Positions 25,949-33,862 of a stretch of DNA of 64,000 nt are shown here, in pieces. The position numbers and the translations under genes are program-made. The first letter of the stretch is position 1, and each line of letters begins with the position of its first letter. The DNA lies in assembly GCF_042676385.1 (NCBI RefSeq), contig NZ_JBHTHA010000005.1:62001-126000 (forward strand), given 5' to 3'. Source of the stretch: Paenibacillus_E sp042676385 (lineage in GTDB: Bacteria > Bacillota > Bacilli > Paenibacillales > NBRC-103111). A model generated the notes under the pieces. It searched no databases, was not told the DNA's origin, and worked only from the letters and a program-made list of their open reading frames with translations.

Positions 25949-27250
25949 TTACACTGCTGCGGAAACATTCTTGCTATTTTCGAGCAGGAAGTCTACGGTT
26001 TTTCTTACAACCAGATCATTGGTCAAACCTTCAAGGCTGCCGTTGGAAGCGAACAGCTCACGAAGTTCTGCTGCAGATTTTTGGAAAGATTGCGAGTATT
26101 TCTCAAGCTCTGCATCCACTTCTTCGTCGGAAACCGTGATGCTCTCAGCGGCTGCGATTGCTTCAAGAACAAGGTTGTTGCGAACACGCTTCTCAGCGTC
26201 TTCTCTCATTTGGTCTTTCAGCACGCTTTCGTTTTGGCCGGAGAATTGGAAGTAGATCTCAAGCGTCATGCCTTGGGAACGAAGACGTCTTTCAAATTCT
26301 TTCACCATCACGTCAAGCTCAGCTTCTACCATAGCAGCCGGGATTTCAACGTCAGCATTTGCTGCAGCTTTTTCGACAACAGCCGTTTCTTTAGCTGCCT
26401 CGCTGTCTTTTTCTTTACGCTCTTGCAGACGCTTTTTCATGTCGTCTTTGTATTCCTCAAGCGTATCGAACTCGCTTACGTCTTTAGCGAACTCATCGTC
26501 AAGCTCAGGCAAGTTTTTGCGTTTGATGTCGTGAATTTTCACTTTGAATACTGCCGCTTTGCCTTTGAGATCTTCGGAGTGATAGTTCTCTGGGAACGTC
26601 ACTTCAACATCTTTCTCTTCGCCTTTTGCAAGACCGACAAGTTGCTCTTCGAAGCCAGGGATGAAGCTGTTGGAACCCAGCTCAAGCGAATACTTCTCCG
26701 CTTTTCCGCCTGGGAACGCTTCGCCGTCTACGAAACCTTCGAAATCAAGAACAACCACATCACCGTTAGCCGCTTGTCCTTCTTCAAGAACCACGAGCTC
26801 AGCATGACGCTGTTGCAGACGCTTCAATTCTTCGTTCACTTCTTCATCCGTTACGTTAGCGTCTACCGCTTCAACTTCGATGCCTTTGTAGTCGCCGAGC
26901 GTTACTTCAGGTTTAACCGTTACTTTCGCTTTGAACTTCAGAACTTGTCCTTTGCCAAATTGCTCAACGTCTACTTCAGGGCGATCAACAGGCTCGATTT
27001 TAACCTCTTCGATTGCTTGTACGTAAACTTCCGGCAAAATGATATCCAAAGCATCTTGATACAAGCTTTCCACACCAAATTTAGCTTCAAAGATCGAACG
27101 AGGCACTTTACCTTTACGGAAACCCGGAACGTTCACTTTCGCGGATACTTTTTTGAATGCTTTATCCAGTGCATCTGCGACGCGCTCCGCGCCAACTTCC
27201 ACTTCAAGAACGCCAACGTTCTTCTCTATTTTTTCCCAACTTGCTTTCAT
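25949..27250 (-). CDS. tig: Trigger factor
   Basis: Ribosome-bound chaperone and peptidyl-prolyl isomerase, 433 residues from ATG 27250 (MKASWEKIEKNVGVLEVEV), with GGAGGGG upstream. N-terminal ribosome-binding domain with the signature GFRKGKVPRS, a PPIase domain about 150-245 (GDVVVLDFEGFVDGEAFPGGKAE, FIPGFEEQL), and a long helical C-terminal domain. Has its own promoter and terminator. Confidence 0.96.
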   Translation of the reverse strand: MKASWEKIEKNVGVLEVEVGAERVADALDKAFKKVSAKVNVPGFRKGKVPRSIFEAKFGVESLYQDALDIILPEVYVQAIEEVKIEPVDRPEVDVEQFGKGQVLKFKAKVTVKPEVTLGDYKGIEVEAVDANVTDEEVNEELKRLQQRHAELVVLEEGQAANGDVVVLDFEGFVDGEAFPGGKAEKYSLELGSNSFIPGFEEQLVGLAKGEEKDVEVTFPENYHSEDLKGKAAVFKVKIHDIKRKNLPELDDEFAKDVSEFDTLEEYKDDMKKRLQERKEKDSEAAKETAVVEKAAANADVEIPAAMVEAELDVMVKEFERRLRSQGMTLEIYFQFSGQNESVLKDQMREDAEKRVRNNLVLEAIAAAESITVSDEEVDAELEKYSQSFQKSAAELRELFASNGSLEGLTNDLVVRKTVDFLLENSKNVSAAV

Positions 27251-27349
27251 TTTATGCCTTCCCCTCCAAAAATGTACCATGACATATTTTCACGTTCTGG
27301 CAAGTGGAGTGCTAATACTCATACCCCTACCTACCATTATAACCACTCT

Positions 27350-27377
27350 ATTATAACATATAACATTTTCATTTCAA
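27350..27377 (-). promoter_or_regulatory. Putative sigma-A promoter of tig
   Basis: Minus-strand TTGAAA (27377-27372), 16-bp spacer, TATAAT (27355-27350), about 100 bp before the tig start. A second TATAAT is 15 bp downstream. Confidence 0.55.
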
Positions 27378-27396
27378 GGCAGGCTCTTCCGCTCAA

Positions 27397-28305
27397 TTAA
27401 GAAGGATACGGATTGAATTGATTGATGAACGTTTGCAGCGTCAAATGGGCACGTTTCCATTGGAGTTTCATCGAATCGACAATCCCATAATTCTCGAGCA
27501 ATTCTTCACGGTTGGGCGTCCCGAACAGCCTTTCCTGAAGTGCCGCGTGCAAGGCTGAAGCCCATATGTCGACAGCCCCTTCCTCCGGTTTCAATAGATC
27601 GGTATAGACGGAAGTGCCGTAAGCGTAAGCCAGAAACTCCTGCCACGATTGCCCGGCGAAAAAGACAAAATCAGGCTGGTCCATTTCACTAATTTCCCCG
27701 ACTCTGCGAATCATATCACGAATTTGCGCTGGAAAATCTTCCGGGCAAAGCGGCGTTTCTTCGATATCAACCGCGACTTTAATCCCGTTCTTAGGCATTT
27801 CTATAATGCCGCGCTCTCCCATCTGCCTAAGTGTCTGAAGCGCCTTGAACTGAATATGCGGATGCCGCGCCTTTTCAGAAACCCATTGTTTTACAGCCAA
27901 GCTGGCGTCCGGAAGCTCGACATATGCCAGTTGTTCGAGCGCTGTAACCTGCTGCTCCAAACTGCCTTCACGAAGCATACCCAGAAGCTTTTCGACATAG
28001 GCTGCATCGTCCGTCGTTTTCTCTTGTATATACTGCCTCAGCAACACTTCCTCTTCTTCCACTTCCTCATACGTTGTGGGGGCTGATGGAAATACCGTTT
28101 CCGGATGCATGGTCTGAAGCCAATTAAAAAGCGCTTCCCATTGGTCCGTTTTATTTGTATCGACGTTCGGAAATTGCAAAAGAAACGTCAGCAGTTGCAA
28201 GGCGTCGCTGTACTGCTCCCGTTGTAGAAAGCGGGTTAGCTCTTCTTCATAAAATTGCTCGGTTTTTGGAAAAAGAATCAAATTGTTGACAGATGGTTCT
28301 GTAAT
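27397..28305 (-). CDS. YsoA-like hypothetical protein (possible ATT start)
   Basis: A soluble, largely helical protein of about 302 residues next to tig, the position of ysoA in Bacillus; the N-terminal region (PKTEQFYEEELTRFLQREQY) looks like TPR helices. No catalytic motif is seen. The start is unusual. The frame is open to a TTG at 28371, but that has no ribosome binding site. The best initiation signal is GAGGTGATC, a 9-base match to the 16S 3' end, placed 8 nt (counted from GAGG) before an in-frame ATT at 28305. A GTG at 28314 lies inside that SD. I give the ATT start tentatively. Confidence 0.75.
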   Translation of the reverse strand: MTEPSVNNLILFPKTEQFYEEELTRFLQREQYSDALQLLTFLLQFPNVDTNKTDQWEALFNWLQTMHPETVFPSAPTTYEEVEEEEVLLRQYIQEKTTDDAAYVEKLLGMLREGSLEQQVTALEQLAYVELPDASLAVKQWVSEKARHPHIQFKALQTLRQMGERGIIEMPKNGIKVAVDIEETPLCPEDFPAQIRDMIRRVGEISEMDQPDFVFFAGQSWQEFLAYAYGTSVYTDLLKPEEGAVDIWASALHAALQERLFGTPNREELLENYGIVDSMKLQWKRAHLTLQTFINQFNPYPS

Positions 28306-28469
28306 GGGGATCACCTCAAAAAAACTTCGTCTCGCTGGAGACAGTTTACTCGATTGTTCTATCGATTGCAAAAGAAATTAAAAACGGGGTTGACTTCACT
28401 GAAATCGATGTGATAATATAACTCTTGCTTCGCTAAAAACGAACTTGTTTCTAAAGCGAAATGCAATAA

Positions 28470-28543
28470 GTCCCAGTAGCTCAGCAGGATAGAGCATACG
28501 CCTTCTAAGCGTACGGTCGGGGGTTCGAATCCCTCCTGGGACG
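28470..28543 (+). tRNA. tRNA-Arg (anticodon TCT)
   Basis: A complete 74-nt cloverleaf: acceptor GTCCCAG / CTGGGAC, D arm GCTC...GAGC, anticodon arm TACGC-CTTCTAA-GCGTA with anticodon TCT reading AGA, and T arm GGGGG-TTCGAAT-CCCTC. The discriminator base is G and CCA is not encoded. It is followed by a strong terminator. Confidence 0.95.
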
Positions 28544-28583
28544 TAAATGATAAACGTACTGACGTTCGTCAGTACTACAAAAA

Positions 28584-28614
28584 AAAACCGTCCATATATT
28601 GGGCGGTTTTTTTT
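28584..28614. terminator. Bidirectional terminator between tRNA-Arg and a small gene
   Basis: Stem AAAACCGTCC / GGGCGGTTTT with a 7-base loop, eight T's on the plus side and a run of A's before it. Serves the tRNA on plus and the 45-residue gene on minus. A second perfect hairpin, GTACTGAC-GTTC-GTCAGTAC, lies just upstream at about 28556-28575. Confidence 0.85.
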
Positions 28615-28639
28615 GCTAGATTTGTTCGATGAGCGATTG

Positions 28640-28777
28640 TTAAACGGAAGGACGGTTAGCCGGATGGTGACCAGGCTCAGTAGAATCCAGGTTTTGCTGT
28701 ATTCGAGAAGATTGTTTGGAGTGAGCGATTGTACTTTGCGTTATTGAATCTAAATTTCTACCTTTTTTCCTGCTCAT
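28640..28777 (-). CDS. Small hypothetical basic protein (45 residues)
   Basis: Too short for usual gene callers but well supported: AGGAGGG lies 11 nt before ATG 28777, and a bidirectional terminator follows the stop. The peptide starts MSRKKGRNLDSITQS and ends HHPANRPSV; it is hydrophilic, rich in Ser, Gln, Asn and Lys, with no cysteine. The composition and the NRPS ending recall minor small acid-soluble spore proteins such as SspM, but I cannot assign it. An ATG at 28786 is an alternative start, too close to the SD. Confidence 0.55.
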   Translation of the reverse strand: MSRKKGRNLDSITQSTIAHSKQSSRIQQNLDSTEPGHHPANRPSV

Positions 28778-28950
28778 AAAGGGCATACCCTCCTGCTAAT
28801 AGAGTAGAATGGTTACTAAATTAGTATGGATTATTGACCTTTATCGTATGCTGGAAAAGTGAGGGTTCTCTGGCCTATGAGAAAACCCGGCAGATGGCCA
28901 GGTTCTTATCTAAGGTTGTATGTTTGGGGACGTCAATCCTCCATCTTTCG

Positions 28951-29611
28951 CGTCTGTAAAGATGAAAAACATCGTTATCGACACGATTGCGACATCCCCA
29001 CGTGTCTGTAACGATGAAAAACATCTTTCAGCTCCACCCAGAGTACAGTGCTGCTGATTTTTTCGTCTGTAAAGATGAAAATTATCGTTAGAGACACGAT
29101 TGCGATATCCCCAAAGGTCTGGAACGATGAAAAACATCTTTTCAGCTCCACCCAGCGTACAGTGCTGCTTTTTTCCTCGTCTGTAAAGATGAAAAACATC
29201 GTTATCGACACGATTGCGATATCCCCACAGGTCTGGAACGATGAATAACATCTTTTCAGCTCCACCCAGCGTACAGTGCCACTGATTTTCTCGTCTCTAA
29301 AGATGAAAATGAGGCTGTCGATTAACTGTTCATACCTTCGGAAATCTGCGGGAGACCACAAAATGTATGCGAAAAATCATACAAAATGAGCGGCGCACAC
29401 ATCGAATCAGTCGATTCTATTCGAAATTTCATACACAAAACGCGATTTGGGCCCTGATTCTGTAAATGAATACGAAAAATCATATACAATTTCTGCATGT
29501 TTCCGTTCACGTCAATACTATCCCCAATAAATCGACAGCCTCAAAATTATCGTTAGAGACACGATTGCGATGTCCCCAAAGGTCTGGAACGATGAAAACC
29601 ATCTTTTCAGA
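28951..29611. repeat. Tandem array of 113-114-bp repeats, interrupted by a small insertion
   Basis: Units beginning CGTCTGTAAAGATGAAAA start at 28951, 29064, 29178 and 29292. Each contains a CATCGTTAT(or A)CGACACGATTGCGAT block and a CCACCCAGCGTACAGTG block. The fourth unit is split by the element at 29311-29542 and resumes at 29543, ending near 29611. On the minus strand the frames stay open because 114 is a multiple of 3, which yields repetitive ORFs (repeated FIVPDLWGYRNRV) that I regard as probably not genes. Confidence 0.85.
29311..29542. mobile_element. MITE-like element, 232 bp, with terminal inverted repeats and a 5-bp duplication
   Basis: Ends are perfect 13-bp inverted repeats, GAGGCTGTCGATT at the left and its complement at the right. 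The flanks are AAAAT (29306-29310) and AAAAT (29543-29547), and removing the element plus one AAAAT restores the uninterrupted repeat unit seen at 29064. It has no transposase ORF. Two internal direct repeats (GCGAAAAATCATAC-like) are at about 29369 and 29470. The GGCTGTC-type end resembles those of several IS families; I cannot name the parent. Confidence 0.8.
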
Positions 29612-29650
29612 TGTGCACTTGCTGACCATTGTTGTGTAACCATAATAAAA

Positions 29651-29675
29651 GCCCGCAAGGAATTTCCTTGCAGGC
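29651..29675 (-). terminator. Terminator after the DUF4023-like small gene
   Basis: Stem GCCTGCAAGGA / TCCTTGCGGGC read on minus, followed by TTTTATTATG, 20 bp after the small gene stop. Confidence 0.8.
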
Positions 29676-29694
29676 CCTTCGGTGCCATTAGACA

Positions 29695-29808
29695 TTAGTG
29701 CTTGTGATTGGGCAGTTTATCGCCCGGACGTTTATGCCCTTGTGTCCTCAAATTCTTCTCGGCTTTTCTCTGCTTGTCATGCAGCTTGCTGATGAAATGG
29801 CTATCCAT
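29695..29808 (-). CDS. Small basic protein, DUF4023-like (37 residues)
   Basis: ATG 29808 has AGGAGG nine nt upstream, and a strong terminator follows. The peptide, MDSHFISKLHDKQRKAEKN at the start and GDKLPNHKH at the end, is strongly basic and His-rich. Its pattern, a short helix with KLHxKQ then a polar tail with LPN near the C terminus, matches my memory of the DUF4023 family of spore-former micropeptides. Function unknown. An ATG at 29814 is an alternative. Confidence 0.65.
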   Translation of the reverse strand: MDSHFISKLHDKQRKAEKNLRTQGHKRPGDKLPNHKH

Positions 29809-29854
29809 GAGCATTCGCCTCCTGAAGAAATAATGGCACTGCCTATTTAGAATG

Positions 29855-30211
29855 TCACACTAGCTCTAAATTTAAACGCATCGCCAAGTTAAGAATAGCT
29901 CCTCTGGCTTCCGCATTCGTTTTGACCAACTCGTAAAGTTCTTCGAACTCGGCCCGTTTCTCCATAAATACCGGCTCTGTCTTAATCGCGGTTTGCGTCC
30001 AGTTAATCAGTACGTTTTCAGCATGGGTCAATTCATTATAGGCACGATGAAGACCGACACGTTCGATGATTTCTTCCATTTCCGCTTGTCCGACTTCCTT
30101 GCCTTGTTCTTTCAAAGCTTCGATTCGTTTATCCGCTTGATTGCTGATTTGCAGAAAATGTTCTCTGGCCGCCAGGTAATCAATTTGTGCTTTGGAGTGC
30201 TTTTTTTTCAT
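29855..30211 (-). CDS. Small helical protein, possibly YlbF/YmcA-like
   Basis: 118 residues from ATG 30211 (MKKKHSKAQIDYLAAREHF), with AAGGTG six nt upstream; the frame is open further to 30325 but that stretch is not protein-like and overlaps the asnB promoter region. The protein is almost entirely amphipathic helix, rich in Glu, Ala and Leu. The shape resembles the YlbF/YmcA family of small helical regulators, but no diagnostic motif was recognised. It is divergent from asnB. Confidence 0.7.
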   Translation of the reverse strand: MKKKHSKAQIDYLAAREHFLQISNQADKRIEALKEQGKEVGQAEMEEIIERVGLHRAYNELTHAENVLINWTQTAIKTEPVFMEKRAEFEELYELVKTNAEARGAILNLAMRLNLELV

Positions 30212-30388
30212 TGTCATCACCTTCGTCATAGAATAAGTAAGAGTTGGATTCATTGTAACAGCCCTGTCCGCAAAACACAAAGCCGAGTTGAAATGTGGGC
30301 GCGGGCGCCAAAGCGGGACAGACATTTTATGCCCTCAGGACGCATACCCTTTATCATCATGCTCTCTTAAGGAAAGGGATGAACGTCT

Positions 30389-32233
30389 ATGTGCGGAATA
30401 ACGGGATGGATAGATTGGCGGAAAGACTTGACCGGGTACCCGTCCATTCTAGAGAATATGACGGAAACCTTAAATCTGCGCGGCCCGGATGCTTCCGGCA
30501 CTTGGATATCGCAGCATTGTGCGCTTGGCCATCGACGTCTTAGCGTGATGGACCCGGAGAACGGCGCCCAGCCGATGATCCGGAAACAAGGTGATTATAC
30601 GTACACGATCGTATATAACGGTGAACTTTACAACGCCCCGGAGCTGAAAAAAGAACTCGAAGGACGCGGGCACCATTTCCGCACCACGTGCGATACGGAG
30701 GTACTGCTTGTCGCTTTTATCGAATGGGGCCGTGCTTGCGTGGATCGTCTTAACGGGATTTTCGCTTTTGCGGCGTGGAACGATCAGGAGCAATCCCTCT
30801 ATTTGGTCAGAGATCGGCTCGGCGTAAAGCCGCTTTTTTATTCTCATCAGAATGGTGTGCTTCTATTCGGTTCCGAACCGAAGGCGATTCTTGCCCATCC
30901 GGATTTCAAAGTCGAGGTTGGCGCGGAAGGTTTGGCGGAAATATTCGCAGTAGGCCCCGCACGGACGCCGGGACACGGGATTTATCGCAACATGTCGGAG
31001 CTTAAGCCCGGGCAATGCGCTGTCTTTGACCGCAACGGCTTGTCCATCCGCACGTACTGGAAGCTGGAAAGCAAGACGCATCCGGATGATGTAGACGCAA
31101 CCGCAAAGCGCGTGCAGGAACTGCTCCAGGATACCGCTGAGCGCCAGCTCGTCTCCGATGTGCCCATCTGCACTTTGCTGTCCGGAGGGCTTGACTCCAG
31201 CGCGCTGACGACTCTTGCGGCGAATCATTACAAGGAAAGCGGCAAGGGCCAGCTTCATACATTCTCTGTCGATTACGTCGACAATGACAAGCACTTTAAA
31301 GCGAATGCCTTTCAGCCAAATGCCGATGCACCGTGGATCAAACGAATGACCGAGCATTTAGGCACCGCGCATCATTATATCGAATTTGACACCCCCGAGC
31401 TCGTAGAATCGCTGAAAACAGCTGTTTTTGCCCGCGATACACCGGGGATGGCGGATGTTGACGGATCCCTGTATTTGTTCTGCCGGGAAATTAAAAAAGA
31501 AGCGACCGTCGCCATTTCCGGAGAAGCGGCCGATGAAATTTTCGGCGGTTATCCGTGGTTTCACCGTGATGACGCGCTTGAAGCGGATACTTTTCCGTGG
31601 TCGCTCAAACTGAACAACCGGGTCGACATTCTGGCTCCTGATCTGATCGATTGGATCAAACCGTTCGATTACGTCAGCAACCGATATCAACAGGCATTAG
31701 ACGAGGTGCCGCGGCTAGCCGGAGAAACGCAGCAGCAGAACCGGATGCGCGAAATGTCGTATCTGAACATCACCCGATTCATGCCGACACTTCTCGATCG
31801 TAAAGACCGTATGAGTATGGCCGTTGGTCTGGAAGTACGCGTTCCCTTCTGCGATCATCGGCTTGTCGAATATGTATGGAATATTCCCTGGGAAATTAAA
31901 ACATCCGGAGAAAGGGAGAAGGGCATTCTGCGAAAAGCGCTCAAAGGCGTACTCCCTGACGATGTGCTGACTCGCAAAAAAAGCCCTTATCCGAAAACGC
32001 ATAATCCAAATTATTTAACGGCAGTAAGAAAATGGGTACTGGAAATACTTGACGACTCCAGCTCGCCGCTGCTCCCCTTTATCGATGTGAAAAAAATTCG
32101 CGAACTCGCCAGCTCGGAAGAAGCCGATGTGAACATACCATGGTTCGGTCAGTTGATGTCGGGACCGCAGCTATTCGCTTACCTCGCTCAAGTGGACACT
32201 TGGCTGCGCACATACAAAATATCGATTCGATGA
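30389..32233 (+). CDS. asnB: Asparagine synthetase, glutamine-hydrolysing
   Basis: Transfers amide nitrogen from glutamine to aspartate using ATP. 614 residues, standard length. The N-terminal Ntn glutaminase begins MCGITGWI with Cys2 as the nucleophile after Met removal, followed by LNLRGPDASGTW and IVYNGELYN. The synthetase domain has the PP-loop LLSGGLDSSAL, and SGEAADEIFGGYPWF and LDRKDRMSMAVGLEVRVPF. GGAAAGGG precedes the ATG. No T-box-like leader was seen in the short upstream region. Confidence 0.96.
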   Translation: MCGITGWIDWRKDLTGYPSILENMTETLNLRGPDASGTWISQHCALGHRRLSVMDPENGAQPMIRKQGDYTYTIVYNGELYNAPELKKELEGRGHHFRTTCDTEVLLVAFIEWGRACVDRLNGIFAFAAWNDQEQSLYLVRDRLGVKPLFYSHQNGVLLFGSEPKAILAHPDFKVEVGAEGLAEIFAVGPARTPGHGIYRNMSELKPGQCAVFDRNGLSIRTYWKLESKTHPDDVDATAKRVQELLQDTAERQLVSDVPICTLLSGGLDSSALTTLAANHYKESGKGQLHTFSVDYVDNDKHFKANAFQPNADAPWIKRMTEHLGTAHHYIEFDTPELVESLKTAVFARDTPGMADVDGSLYLFCREIKKEATVAISGEAADEIFGGYPWFHRDDALEADTFPWSLKLNNRVDILAPDLIDWIKPFDYVSNRYQQALDEVPRLAGETQQQNRMREMSYLNITRFMPTLLDRKDRMSMAVGLEVRVPFCDHRLVEYVWNIPWEIKTSGEREKGILRKALKGVLPDDVLTRKKSPYPKTHNPNYLTAVRKWVLEILDDSSSPLLPFIDVKKIRELASSEEADVNIPWFGQLMSGPQLFAYLAQVDTWLRTYKISIR

Positions 32234-32236
32234 AAA

Positions 32237-32273
32237 AAAACCTGCTTCCCCTTTTCGGAGGAAAGCAGGTTTT
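32237..32273. terminator. Bidirectional terminator between asnB and rdgB
   Basis: Stem AAAACCTGCTT / AAAGCAGGTTTT with a short imperfect inner stem, located between the convergent stops of asnB and rdgB. Confidence 0.8.
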
Positions 32274-32277
32274 GCAT

Positions 32278-32928
32278 TTATTCGTCAGCTTCGTTCGGCA
32301 GCCTGTCCAAAAACTTTCGGAGCGCTTTCGCCCGATGGCTCATTTCATTTTTTTCTTCAACTGTCAATTCCGCCATTGTCTTCTCAAACGCCGGAATATA
32401 GAACAACGGATCGTAGCCGAACCCGCGCTCACCTCTGGGTTCGCTTATAATATAGCCTTCACAGCGGTCTTCCGCTTCAATCGTTTCATTTGCGACCGGG
32501 TCGATAAGCGCGAGTGCACAAACGAATGCGGCTTCACTCAGGAGCTTCGGCTGTTCGGCGTTCGCTGGGTAAGCATCAGAGGGAATCTGCTCATTTAACG
32601 CTCGCAGCAGCTTCGCATTGTTCTCGGCATCTGTCGCTTCCTCGCCCGCGTACCGGGCCGAATATACGCCTGGCGCTCCGCCAAGGGCCGTAACGCACAG
32701 CCCGGAATCATCAGCCAGCACAGGTACGTGCAGATGAGCGGAAATGACCTGCGCCTTGATGCGCGCATTTTCGGCAAAAGTGGCTCCGTTCTCTACGATC
32801 TCAGGGAGATCGGAATAATCAGCCAAACTGCGGACTTTATAGCCTTTGGGTTCAAAAAGCTTTGCAAACTCCTTGACTTTTCCTTCATTACGTGTGGCTA
32901 TAACGACAAAATTACTCTGCAGTCGCAT
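32278..32928 (-). CDS. rdgB: XTP/dITP diphosphatase (RdgB/HAM1)
   Basis: Hydrolyses non-canonical purine nucleoside triphosphates, keeping inosine and xanthosine out of nucleic acids. 216 residues from ATG 32928 (MRLQSNFVVIATRNEGKVKEF), with GAGGTG upstream inside the rph 3' end. Family motifs: ATRNEGKVKEF, ATFAENARIKA, VLADDSGLCV and GERGFGYDPLFYIP. Overlaps rph by 17 bp; the order gerM-rph-rdgB is the same as in Bacillus. Confidence 0.95.
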   Translation of the reverse strand: MRLQSNFVVIATRNEGKVKEFAKLFEPKGYKVRSLADYSDLPEIVENGATFAENARIKAQVISAHLHVPVLADDSGLCVTALGGAPGVYSARYAGEEATDAENNAKLLRALNEQIPSDAYPANAEQPKLLSEAAFVCALALIDPVANETIEAEDRCEGYIISEPRGERGFGYDPLFYIPAFEKTMAELTVEEKNEMSHRAKALRKFLDRLPNEADE

Positions 32929-33670
32929 GTTCCACACCTCGAATGCGTGCGCCAATAGGTCCGAGAACCTTCCGCTGCTCCTCAATCATCGCCTGAATGC
33001 CCGTTTCAGCCAGTGCCAATAATTCATCCAGCTCCTTGCGGGAAAATGGTGCATCCTCGCCGGTGCCTTGGATCTCGACGAATTGGCCGGAACCTGTCAT
33101 GACCACGTTCATATCGACTTTTGCCTGGGAATCTTCTTCATAATTGAGATCCAATCGAGGCGTTTGACCGATGACCCCCACGCTGACAGATGCGAGAAAA
33201 TCATTGATTGGAAATACCTTTAAATTTTTATCCGTTACCAGTTTATTAATGGCAAATGCCATCGCTACAAAAGCACCTGTAATCGAAGTGGTTCGTGTAC
33301 CGCCATCCGCTTGAATCACATCGCAATCCAGCGTAATCGATCTCTCGCCCAGCGCCTCGAGATTAACAACGGATCGAAGTGCACGCCCGATGAGCCGCTG
33401 AATCTCCATTGTACGACCGCCAAGCTTGCCCTTGGCCGCTTCACGCTGATTTCTAACTTGCGTCGCACGCGGCAGCATCGAATACTCCGCCGTCACCCAA
33501 CCTTTTCCTTGACCCTTCATAAAAGGCGGGACCCGATCCTCAATGGTCGCTGTGCAAATAACCTTCGTATCCCCGACCTCAATAAGCACCGAGCCTTCAG
33601 CGTGTTTAATATAGTGAGGGGTTATTTGCATAGGTCGCAGTTCTTGATTCGTTCTTCCATTGATTCTCAT
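32912..33670 (-). CDS. rph: Ribonuclease PH
   Basis: Phosphorolytic 3'-5' exoribonuclease that trims tRNA 3' ends. 252 residues with RINGRTNQELRP at the start, the KGWVTAEYSMLPRATQVR loop, GRALRSVVNL, and QADGGTRTTSITGAFVA (phosphate site). AGGAGG lies upstream at slightly long spacing. In an operon-like run with rdgB downstream. Confidence 0.96.
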   Translation of the reverse strand: MRINGRTNQELRPMQITPHYIKHAEGSVLIEVGDTKVICTATIEDRVPPFMKGQGKGWVTAEYSMLPRATQVRNQREAAKGKLGGRTMEIQRLIGRALRSVVNLEALGERSITLDCDVIQADGGTRTTSITGAFVAMAFAINKLVTDKNLKVFPINDFLASVSVGVIGQTPRLDLNYEEDSQAKVDMNVVMTGSGQFVEIQGTGEDAPFSRKELDELLALAETGIQAMIEEQRKVLGPIGARIRGVEHATAE

Positions 33671-33862
33671 AAATTGTTGTTCTCCTCCTGTACTCGTCTT
33701 GCCTATGTCCCCATTGTAATGTAGTGCGGGACTTTTGTAAAAAAAATAGGCAAACTCCCCTTAAAATTGATTTTATTATTTCCACTTCATCCAAAAAATG
33801 ACCCCTACCGCAAGCAGTCCGGTTAGACAATACTTGCAAGTAGAGGTCTCGATCATTTTCGA

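Noticed and set aside
26081..27400. A 439-codon plus-strand ORF opposite tig
   Set aside because: It is a shadow frame rich in Phe, Ser, Arg and His and antisense to the clear trigger factor gene; the codon use of tig keeps it open.
28910..29361. Overlapping minus-strand ORFs of 113 and 128 codons with repeated peptide motifs
   Set aside because: They are translations of the tandem nucleotide repeat in different frames; no frame is preferred, and the first unit shifts the frame.
30212..30388. T-box or other riboswitch upstream of asnB
   Set aside because: The gap is too short, and no T-box sequence or terminator hairpin is seen before the start codon.
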